A stretch of DNA of 11,347 bases from Xanthocytophaga sp031424975 (GTDB lineage: Bacteria > Bacteroidota > Bacteroidia > Cytophagales > 172606-1): contig JANPIL010000237.1 of assembly GCA_031424975.1 (NCBI GenBank), positions 1 to 11,347 on the forward strand, given 5' to 3'. The translations under genes and the position numbers were made by a program. Below are positions 6,606-11,347 of the stretch, in pieces. Below the pieces are notes generated by a model. That model was not told the DNA's origin. It made no database searches and worked only from the letters and a program-made list of their open reading frames with translations. Numbering within the stretch: the stretch's first letter is position 1; every line of letters starts with the position of its first letter.

Positions 6606-7445
6606 TCAGATATAATATTCCAGGTATTCCTCCGGTTGCTGCTGCGTGCCGCTCACTTTGATCTGGCTTTTGTGGTAGACTTTGGAATGCGGCTTCACGC
6701 TTTCGGTCAGCCAGACATTGCCCCCGATAATGCTGTGGTGGCCCACCGTTACCTGGCCGCCCAGAATGGTGGCCCCGGCATAAATCACCACGTTGTCTTC
6801 AATGGTCGGGTGGCGTTTGGTGCCCGCCAGCTCTTTTTCCACGCTTACCGCGCCCAGCGTCACGCCCTGGTATATTTTCACGTGGTCGCCGATAATGGTC
6901 GTCTGGCCAATGACAATGCCCGTGCCGTGGTCAATGCAGAAATACTCGCCGATGCTGGCACCGGGATGGATGTCGATGCCCGTTTGCTGGTGCGCATATT
7001 CGGTGAGCAACCGCGGGATAAGCGGTACTTTAAGTTCGCAAAGCCGGTGCGCCAGCCGGTACACGGCAATGGCGTAAAAGCCCGGATAGGCCAGAATCAC
7101 CTCATCAAGGCCGGTGGCGGCCGGGTCGCCGTCCGACATGGCTTTGGCATCCTGCACCAGCAGCTTGTAGATGTGCGGCAGCGACTGGGCAAACTTGTCG
7201 GCCAGCACCGGGGCCGGTTCGGGCAACGCCGATTCAATATCCGATAGCAACTGTTCGCCATCATCGCGCAACTGGAACAGTTCGGCCTCAATGGCTACGG
7301 GATTGGTAAAGGTGCGGTTGGCAAAGTGCGGGAACAATATCTCCAGAACAGAACCCAGAAAACGGTACACTTCGGCCTTTTGGGGCAGTTTGCGGTAGCC
7401 CGCCTGTGACCGGAAAAGCGTGTCGGCAAAGATGCGGTAATCCAT
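6606..7445 (-). CDS. cysE: Serine O-acetyltransferase
   Basis: Makes O-acetyl-L-serine from L-serine and acetyl-CoA, the first committed step of cysteine synthesis in the cytosol. The 279-residue protein has the helical N-terminal domain of true serine acetyltransferases (about 1-150), followed by a left-handed parallel beta-helix of hexapeptide repeats (about 155-250). Conserved active-site blocks are DIHPGA (158-163), IDHGTG with the likely catalytic His173, and RHPTIED (211-217) with His212. The C-terminal tail (251-279) follows the helix. The ATG at 7445 is the natural start and follows a likely TAnnTTTG promoter at 7479-7486. No cysK lies in the window; the gene appears monocistronic, flanked by repeat-rich DNA upstream and element copy 4 downstream. 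Confidence 0.95.
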   Translation of the reverse strand: MDYRIFADTLFRSQAGYRKLPQKAEVYRFLGSVLEILFPHFANRTFTNPVAIEAELFQLRDDGEQLLSDIESALPEPAPVLADKFAQSLPHIYKLLVQDAKAMSDGDPAATGLDEVILAYPGFYAIAVYRLAHRLCELKVPLIPRLLTEYAHQQTGIDIHPGASIGEYFCIDHGTGIVIGQTTIIGDHVKIYQGVTLGAVSVEKELAGTKRHPTIEDNVVIYAGATILGGQVTVGHHSIIGGNVWLTESVKPHSKVYHKSQIKVSGTQQQPEEYLEYYI

Positions 7446-7478
7446 ACGCGGGAGCTAAATCTGAATGAGAACCGGGGG

Positions 7479-7486
7479 CAAACCTA
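7479..7486 (-). promoter_or_regulatory. Probable cysE promoter (-7 box)
   Basis: The minus strand reads TAGGTTTG, a full match to the Bacteroidota -7 consensus TAnnTTTG, 33 bases before the cysE ATG. A TTTC lies 21 bases further upstream, one base from the -33 TTTG, and it falls inside element copy 5. Position and spacing fit a short leader. Confidence 0.5.
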
Positions 7487-7492
7487 CGGATA

Positions 7493-7522
7493 AAAACAGT
7501 ATGTTTTGAAAATCCGAAACCC
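7493..7522 (+). repeat. Dispersed 30-bp element, copy 5 (divergent)
   Basis: AAAACAGTATG, then TTTTGAAAAT, then CCGAAACCC. Both ends show base changes but the 11-10-9 spacing is exact, so I read it as a decayed or older copy. It overlaps the presumed -33 region of the cysE promoter. Confidence 0.6.
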
Positions 7523-7612
7523 GAAGCCTCCCCCAACCCCCTCCGAAGGAGGGGGCTTTTTCCTCCCCTCCCTTTCGGGGTGGGGCCGGGGGTGGGGCCT
7601 CTGTTGGGGGCC
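7523..7612. repeat. GC-rich low-complexity intergenic block with G-quadruplex motif
   Basis: About 90 bases made almost only of C-runs, then G-runs. It includes the hairpin at 7537-7561 and an 11-base direct repeat GGGGTGGGGCC at 7577-7587 and 7589-7599. On the plus strand, runs of four or five G are separated by 1, 2 and 1 bases between 7577 and 7597, with a further GGGGG at 7606-7610, an arrangement strongly predicted to form a G-quadruplex. Similar C/G-run intergenic blocks are common in some Bacteroidota. No coding function is supported. Confidence 0.55.
7537..7561 (+). terminator. GC-rich hairpin with T-tract
   Basis: CCCCCTCC (7537-7544), loop GAA, GGAGGGGG (7548-7555), then CTTTTT makes an 8-bp all-strong stem with a T-run on the plus strand. 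No plus-strand gene ends nearby, so it may insulate this region or belong to the GC-rich repeat in which it sits. Confidence 0.55.
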
Positions 7613-7666
7613 AAAATAGTATCTTCCGGAAAGCTGAAAGCCCCGTCTTCAGCGGGGGCCAAACCG
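7613..7666 (+). repeat. Dispersed element, copy 6, expanded 54-bp form with hairpin core
   Basis: The left end AAAATAGTATC is followed by TTCCGGAAAG as in copy 3, then by a 24-base insert, then by the right end GCCAAACCG. The insert includes the stem CCCCG (7641-7645), loop TCTTCAG, CGGGG (7653-7657). Its 29-base core, 7629-7657, is also found at 8711-8739 with one difference. It lies 30 bases downstream of the permease gene. Confidence 0.8.
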
Positions 7667-7669
7667 GCG

Positions 7670-7689
7670 GCGGCAAGGGCTTTTGCCGC
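7670..7689. other. 7-bp stem-loop downstream of the permease gene
   Basis: GCGGCAA (7670-7676) and TTGCCGC (7683-7689) form a perfect stem with a 6-base loop, 6 bases beyond the permease stop codon. There is no T-tract on the minus strand, so it is more likely an mRNA 3'-end hairpin than a classic terminator. Confidence 0.35.
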
Positions 7690-7695
7690 GCACCT

Positions 7696-8691
7696 TCATC
7701 GGGCGGCAATAATCAACCCGAGTCCGATTACGTACACCAACAGCATCAGGTTCAGTACACGTCCGGTTCCGGCCGGGGCATTTTTAAACTCTTTCCAAAT
7801 GTAAATGCCCCAAATGGCGGCAATCACCGTTGCGCCCTGCCCCAGCCCGTACGAAATGGCCGGACTGGCTTTGCCCGAAGCAATGATATTGAGCGACATA
7901 CCGATATTCCAGATCACGCCGCCCAGAATCCCGACCCAATGGCTTTTGGCCGAACCCGCGAAATACTGCCGGAATGTGACCGGCTCGCCCACAAACGGCC
8001 GGAACATGAGAAAAGTATTGAAAAGGAAATTGCTGAGGAAAATGCCAATGGCGAAAAAGAAAACCGCCGTGTACGGACTCAGTTTGCCCGGCTCCGGCAC
8101 TTGGAAATCGGGGAACATGGAATTGGCGACATATTTGTAAAACAGCCCCATCATGCAGCCGCTGATGACCGAAAGCAACAGGCCTTTGGTCGAAACATTA
8201 GCAGCACCGCTCATTGAACGGCGGTAGGCATTGGCGTTGAGCAGAATGGCAATGGCAATCAATGCCACTCCGCCAAAAAGAAGCGTGACATTGCCCGTGG
8301 GGTTGTCTAAGTAATTGACAATCACGCCGATAACCAACGCCAAGCCAATGCCCACCGGAAATGCCACCGACATACCGGCAATGCCGATTGCGGCCACCAA
8401 CAGGATATTGGCCGCGTTGAAAATAACGCCGCCCAACAGTGCCGAACGGATGTTTGCGCCATCGGCCTGCGCCAAATCATCCAGAAACGGCCTTCCCTCC
8501 TGCCCCATGCTTCCCAAGGTAAAGGCGGAAACAACAGAGAAAAGCAGAATGCCAATGGCATAATCCCAATAGAACAATTCAAACCGCCATCCGGCAGAGG
8601 CCAGCTTGGTGGTGTTGGCCCACGAACCCCAGCAAAGCATGGTGACAACGCATAAAATGACGGCCAGCGAATACGTTTCGACGATGAACAT
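7696..8691 (-). CDS. DMT/GRP-superfamily permease (ureide permease / RbsU-like), likely ribose, nucleoside or nucleobase uptake
   Basis: A 331-residue inner-membrane protein with about ten membrane helices (near 7-24, 40-60, 84-104, 106-127, 134-152, 169-188, 206-230, 252-271, 277-298, 313-330). Blocks such as LCWGSWANTTKL (19-30), GGVIFNAANILLVAAIGIAG (87-106) and PVGIGLALVIG (112-122) resemble the ureide-permease and glucose/ribose-porter branch of the drug/metabolite transporter superfamily; Bacteroidota members are often annotated loosely as multidrug DMT permeases. Substrate cannot be read directly. Because ribokinase and a secreted ADP-ribosylglycohydrolase-family enzyme are upstream on the same strand, ribose, a nucleoside or a nucleobase is the most reasonable cargo. 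The ATG at 8691 lies 51 bases after the preceding stop and is preceded by element copy 7. Confidence 0.8.
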   Translation of the reverse strand: MFIVETYSLAVILCVVTMLCWGSWANTTKLASAGWRFELFYWDYAIGILLFSVVSAFTLGSMGQEGRPFLDDLAQADGANIRSALLGGVIFNAANILLVAAIGIAGMSVAFPVGIGLALVIGVIVNYLDNPTGNVTLLFGGVALIAIAILLNANAYRRSMSGAANVSTKGLLLSVISGCMMGLFYKYVANSMFPDFQVPEPGKLSPYTAVFFFAIGIFLSNFLFNTFLMFRPFVGEPVTFRQYFAGSAKSHWVGILGGVIWNIGMSLNIIASGKASPAISYGLGQGATVIAAIWGIYIWKEFKNAPAGTGRVLNLMLLVYVIGLGLIIAAR

Positions 8692-8695
8692 GGGC

Positions 8696-8749
8696 AGGTT
8701 TGGTGTTTTTGAAAGCTGAAAGCCCCGTCTTTAGCGGGGATACTATTTT
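8696..8749 (-). repeat. Dispersed element, copy 7, expanded 54-bp form, overlapping a stop codon
   Basis: Read on the minus strand: AAAATAGTAT, then a 24-base insert carrying the stem CCCCG, loop CTAAAGA, CGGGG (8723-8739), then CTTTCAAAAAC and the right end ACCAAACCT. Removing the insert leaves a near-consensus 30-bp element. The TAG in the left end (8743-8745) is the stop codon of the ADP-ribosylglycohydrolase gene. The hairpin is followed by CTTTCAGCTTTC, so it could also weaken or end transcription before the permease gene. Confidence 0.8.
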
Positions 8750-10314
8750 GCGTCGGTAGATTTTATTTCGGCGGGCTGGTCGCTGTATATCAAGGCATCG
8801 CGCGCGTTTATTTGAATGCCCTCAAAGTTGCCTTCGGTCAAGACAAAACGCACTTGGTGCTTGCCTTTGGGCAGTTGGTATTTCCAACCCAATTCATACC
8901 GACGCTCATTGTGGCGTATCGGCAAGTCAATGGTTTCTATCTGTTTTCCATCCAGATACATATCGGCTTTGTAATATTTTGATGGATTGTCATATTCCGG
9001 CGACACTTGTCCGCGCAACACAAAACCCGTACCTTCAAATTCAAAGGTTGTCTCATCGCCGGGTTTGCTCATTTTTTTGCCCACATAAACCCTCTGTACC
9101 GGATGCATGCCCGGAAAGCACTGCTCCAGTTGCACGGGTTTGGGTTGCTGCACGGCAATGGTCACTTGGTCGCCGTCGGTTTTGCCGCCGTTGCGACGGA
9201 TATTTTCCAAGGCGTGTTTCGTACCGATTTCATACACGTCGCTGAGCGACATGGTGGTGTATTTGAAATCAACTGGCTCGGCTTCTTTCAAACCCATTTT
9301 CCAATAGGCCGGAATCTTGTCGTAGCCCAGCATCGTGCCCAGAATGCCGCCCGCCGAAGCCGGATTGCAATCAGAATCCTGCCCAGCGCGGGTGGATATT
9401 TCCAGCGTCTTGGTAAAATCGCCGTTGCCATACAGCAGGCCAAGCACCACGTAAGCCGAATTCAGGTTGGCATCAATATTAAACGCATCCAATGCCCCAT
9501 CGGGGCAGCCAATGTCTTCCGACCATTTTTTCTCAATCTCAAACCAGTTGGTTTTCCAGTCGTTGGGGTATTTTTGGTGCCAGGCAATCACATCGCTGAT
9601 GCACTTATAAAAGCGGCTTTGCGCGGGTATCGTCTTCAGGGCTTCCTTTACCACGTAGCGAACATCATTGGACGCGAAGGCCAGCGAATACATCGCACCC
9701 ATATACACGCCACCATACCAGCCGTCGCCGTAGTTCATGATGTGGCCGATGCCATCACTGATTTTGGAGGCCGTGTTGGGCATTCCCGGACTCATCAGTC
9801 CGGCAAAATCAGCTTCAATCTGGTAGTCAATGCAATCGGCGTGCGGGTTGTTGAGCCAATGCCCCGATTGTGGCGGCATAATGCCATGCAAGATATTGTA
9901 CCGTCCGGCCTGGTTGGCGTGCCAAAGCATATATTCGGCGTTGGCATACGCCTTGGCGTGTGAGGCCACCGGTGCATCCAGCCCTTCCTTTTCAAACACA
10001 TCCACAAAGGTCAAATCCATGTAAATGTCATCGTACAGACCCGGGCTGGTTTCCATGGTGCGTTTGATGTAGCCGTCGTACCACGGTATTTTCTGGTAGT
10101 CCTGGATCATGGATCCCTGAAAACGAAACTCAGTGGGCCCGCCAAACGTGACACCGATGGTCTGCCCGGCCCAGCCGCCCTTGATCTTGTCCTGCAATGC
10201 AGCCTTGGACAAGGTGAGGGTTTGGGCTTTTGCGGGGATACTATTTTTGGTTGGCTGTGCCAGCGCGGCAATCGCCACAAACCATGCGGATAGAAACAGG
10301 AACAGGTTTTTCAT
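8743..10314 (-). CDS. Secreted ADP-ribosylglycohydrolase-family protein with C-terminal beta-rich domain
   Basis: Likely hydrolyses an N-ribosyl bond in the periplasm or outside the cell; the true substrate (ADP-ribose adduct, nucleoside or other N-riboside) is unknown. The 523-residue protein has a signal peptide (about 1-19, LFLFLSAWFVAIAALA). The ADP-ribosylglycohydrolase domain spans about 34-375: KIKGGWAGQTIGVTFGG (43-59) opens it, DDIYMD (95-100) stands where the family has its first metal-binding aspartates, and GQDSDCNPASAGGILG (311-326) matches the second, usually GxDTDTxA. The Thr-to-Ser and Thr-to-Cys changes set it apart from classical DraG/ARH enzymes. Residues about 400-515 look like a beta-sandwich of carbohydrate-binding type. 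Residues 23-33 are encoded by element copy 8, and the last codons and stop overlap copy 7. It follows rbsK by 139 bases and precedes the permease, probably as one operon. Confidence 0.88.
   Translation of the reverse strand: MKNLFLFLSAWFVAIAALAQPTKNSIPAKAQTLTLSKAALQDKIKGGWAGQTIGVTFGGPTEFRFQGSMIQDYQKIPWYDGYIKRTMETSPGLYDDIYMDLTFVDVFEKEGLDAPVASHAKAYANAEYMLWHANQAGRYNILHGIMPPQSGHWLNNPHADCIDYQIEADFAGLMSPGMPNTASKISDGIGHIMNYGDGWYGGVYMGAMYSLAFASNDVRYVVKEALKTIPAQSRFYKCISDVIAWHQKYPNDWKTNWFEIEKKWSEDIGCPDGALDAFNIDANLNSAYVVLGLLYGNGDFTKTLEISTRAGQDSDCNPASAGGILGTMLGYDKIPAYWKMGLKEAEPVDFKYTTMSLSDVYEIGTKHALENIRRNGGKTDGDQVTIAVQQPKPVQLEQCFPGMHPVQRVYVGKKMSKPGDETTFEFEGTGFVLRGQVSPEYDNPSKYYKADMYLDGKQIETIDLPIRHNERRYELGWKYQLPKGKHQVRFVLTEGNFEGIQINARDALIYSDQPAEIKSTDAK
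10218..10247 (-). repeat. Dispersed 30-bp element, copy 8 (inside a coding sequence)
   Basis: Minus strand: AAAATAGTATC, then CCCGCAAAAG, then CCCAAACCC, an intact element inside the ADP-ribosylglycohydrolase gene. It encodes residues 23-33 (KNSIPAKAQTL), a linker between the signal peptide and the first conserved domain. The CCCCGC after TAT matches the start of the hairpin insert in copy 7, suggesting a collapsed derivative of the long form. Confidence 0.8.
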
Positions 10315-10383
10315 GGGATGGTGAAATACGTTGATGTAGGAATTGAATTGAATGTGCGTGGGGCCGGATTTGCCGTTCCCTCA

Positions 10384-10413
10384 GAAATAGTATCTTTAAA
10401 AAGTCCCAAACCC
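10384..10413 (+). repeat. Dispersed 30-bp element, copy 9
   Basis: GAAATAGTATC, then TTTAAAAAGT, then CCCAAACCC, with one change in the left end. It lies in the 139-base gap between rbsK and the ADP-ribosylglycohydrolase gene, in the opposite orientation to both. Read on the minus strand it holds TTTG, 17 bases, then TATTTCTG, one mismatch from a Bacteroidota promoter; this is only a weak hint. Confidence 0.8.
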
Positions 10414-10453
10414 GCTGTCCCGTCGGCAGCAATTCATCACTGTACAATGCGTT

Positions 10454-11347
10454 TCAACGACCGGCTACCGCCACTTCCTTGCGCACCGGAATGGAGGCTT
10501 GGGCTCCCATGCGGGTCACTGAAATGGCGGCAGCCCGGCACGCAAACGAAACCGCCTCTGCAATGGGCTGGTTTTCGGAGAGGGCAACCACCAACGCCCC
10601 ATTGAACACATCTCCGGCCGCTGTTGCATCCAGTGCCTCTACCACCGGCGCGGCAATGTGCGCATTCACCGACGCATTCATTACAAAAGCACCTTTGGAA
10701 CCCAATGTAATCACCACGTTTGCAATTCCCTTGTCAAACAGGCATTGTGCCGCTTGCCGGGCCGTGGCAATATCGGTAACCTTGATTCCGGTAAGCAGTT
10801 CGGTTTCCGATTCATTGGGCGTGATGGCAAACAGATGGCCGAGGATATCCGGCGAAAGCGGCTGCGCCGGGGCGGGTGCCGGGTTCAGGATCACTTTCAA
10901 TCCGCTGGCAGCTCCTTGCCGAATGGCGGCTTCGACTGTTTCCATCGGGATCTCCAGTTGCACCAAAAGCCATCCGGCTTCCGGATTGGCCCGGATAGCC
11001 GTGGTCACTTCTTCGGGCAGAAGCCGGGCATTGGCTCCCGGAGCCACCATGATGCTGTTTTCGCCGGTCGCATCCACGCCAATCAAAGCGATGCCCGAAG
11101 GATTTTCGGAATCGGTGTGTACAAATGTGGTTTGCATTCCTTCCTGGCCAAACCCTTGCAATGCTTGCTTGCCAAAGATGTCGTTTCCTACTTTGGCCAC
11201 AAAAACCACTTGCCCTCCCAAACGGGCGGCGGCAACGGCTTGGTTGGCTCCTTTGCCACCCGCATTCATCAGGAATTTGCCGCCAATCACGGTTTCGCCC
11301 CGGACGGGCAGTTTATCGGCTTTGATAACCATATCGGTATTGGAACT
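10454..11347 (-). CDS. rbsK: Ribokinase, 5' end outside window
   Basis: Phosphorylates D-ribose with ATP to ribose 5-phosphate in the cytosol. 297 residues are visible; the frame is open to the window edge, where SSNTD precedes the Met at 11332, matching the usual start region GSSNTDMVI, so the true start lies a few codons outside. Counting from that Met, NAGGKGANQA (23-32) is the sugar-binding glycine motif, NESE (173-176) the phosphate/Mg motif, TLGSKGA (209-215) the nucleotide motif, and DATAAGD (235-241) carries the catalytic base Asp241 and anion hole. This is the classic PfkB-family order, and the GGKGAN form with the overall match favours ribokinase over fructokinase or adenosine kinase. 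It leads a probable operon with the secreted glycohydrolase and permease; copy 9 lies between it and the next gene. Confidence 0.93.
   Translation of the reverse strand, partial: SSNTDMVIKADKLPVRGETVIGGKFLMNAGGKGANQAVAAARLGGQVVFVAKVGNDIFGKQALQGFGQEGMQTTFVHTDSENPSGIALIGVDATGENSIMVAPGANARLLPEEVTTAIRANPEAGWLLVQLEIPMETVEAAIRQGAASGLKVILNPAPAPAQPLSPDILGHLFAITPNESETELLTGIKVTDIATARQAAQCLFDKGIANVVITLGSKGAFVMNASVNAHIAAPVVEALDATAAGDVFNGALVVALSENQPIAEAVSFACRAAAISVTRMGAQASIPVRKEVAVAGR

Noticed and set aside
7288..7709. Proline- and glycine-rich open frames across the cysE-permease gap
   Set aside because: They are translations of the C-run/G-run block and element copies, a known source of false genes in this group.
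9134..9142. GGGTTTGGG, matching the right end of the dispersed element
   Set aside because: No AAAATAGTATC partner lies at the expected distance, and the bases encode a conserved-looking stretch; chance match.
1042..10413. The dispersed element as a CRISPR or tandem array
   Set aside because: Copies are hundreds to thousands of bases apart, occur on both strands and lie among genes, with no regular spacers and no cas genes.

Overview
This window looks like chromosomal DNA of a moderately GC-rich member of the Bacteroidota (Cytophagia/Saprospiria/Chitinophagia-like). The evidence is a copper oxidase fused to a CopB-like barrel, DUF3347, a ureide-permease-type transporter beside a secreted ADP-ribosylglycohydrolase, weak or absent Shine-Dalgarno sites, and one TAnnTTTG-type promoter box. 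No tRNA, rRNA, CRISPR array, integrase or transposase was seen. The species cannot be named from this sequence.

Layout. (1) 1-2017, plus strand: the 3' part of waaA/kdtA (Kdo transferase), then rsgA (ribosome-assembly GTPase) 10 bases downstream. (2) 2090-5241, minus strand: a copper-handling operon, in transcription order an 18-cysteine four-helix-bundle copper storage protein, a secreted DUF3347 protein, and a periplasmic/outer-membrane multicopper oxidase fused to a CopB-like domain. A perfect 14-bp stem-loop with a T-tract lies between the second and third genes. (3) 5242-5592: intergenic. (4) 5593-6561, plus: a lone family 2 glycosyltransferase with a TTG start. (5) 6606-7445, minus: cysE (serine O-acetyltransferase). 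(6) 7446-7695: a mosaic intergenic region of repeats, a strong terminator and a G-quadruplex-prone stretch. (7) 7696-11347, minus: a probable ribose/nucleoside salvage operon of ribokinase (5' end off the window), a secreted ADP-ribosylglycohydrolase-family enzyme and a ten-TM DMT/ureide-permease-like transporter.

The most unusual signal is a dispersed short element. It has conserved ends (AAAATAGTATC, ten variable bases, CCCAAACCC; 30 bp in all) and occurs nine times in 11.3 kb. Seven copies are 30 bp. Two are 54 bp, because they carry the same hairpin core in opposite relative orientation. Copies sit at most gene borders, and three touch reading frames: one forms the C-terminus of KdtA, one lies in the linker after the signal peptide of the ADP-ribosylglycohydrolase, and one supplies the stop codon of that same gene. 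One copy forms part of a bidirectional terminator and another overlaps the likely cysE promoter. I know of no named family with this structure, but novelty cannot be established without searches.

The copper locus appears to combine a cytosolic copper(I) sink, a periplasmic metal-binding protein and a periplasmic copper(I) oxidase with an outer-membrane-type tail. The rbsK operon would release ribose or a nucleobase outside the cytoplasm, import the product and phosphorylate ribose. That pathway is an inference from neighbourhood.
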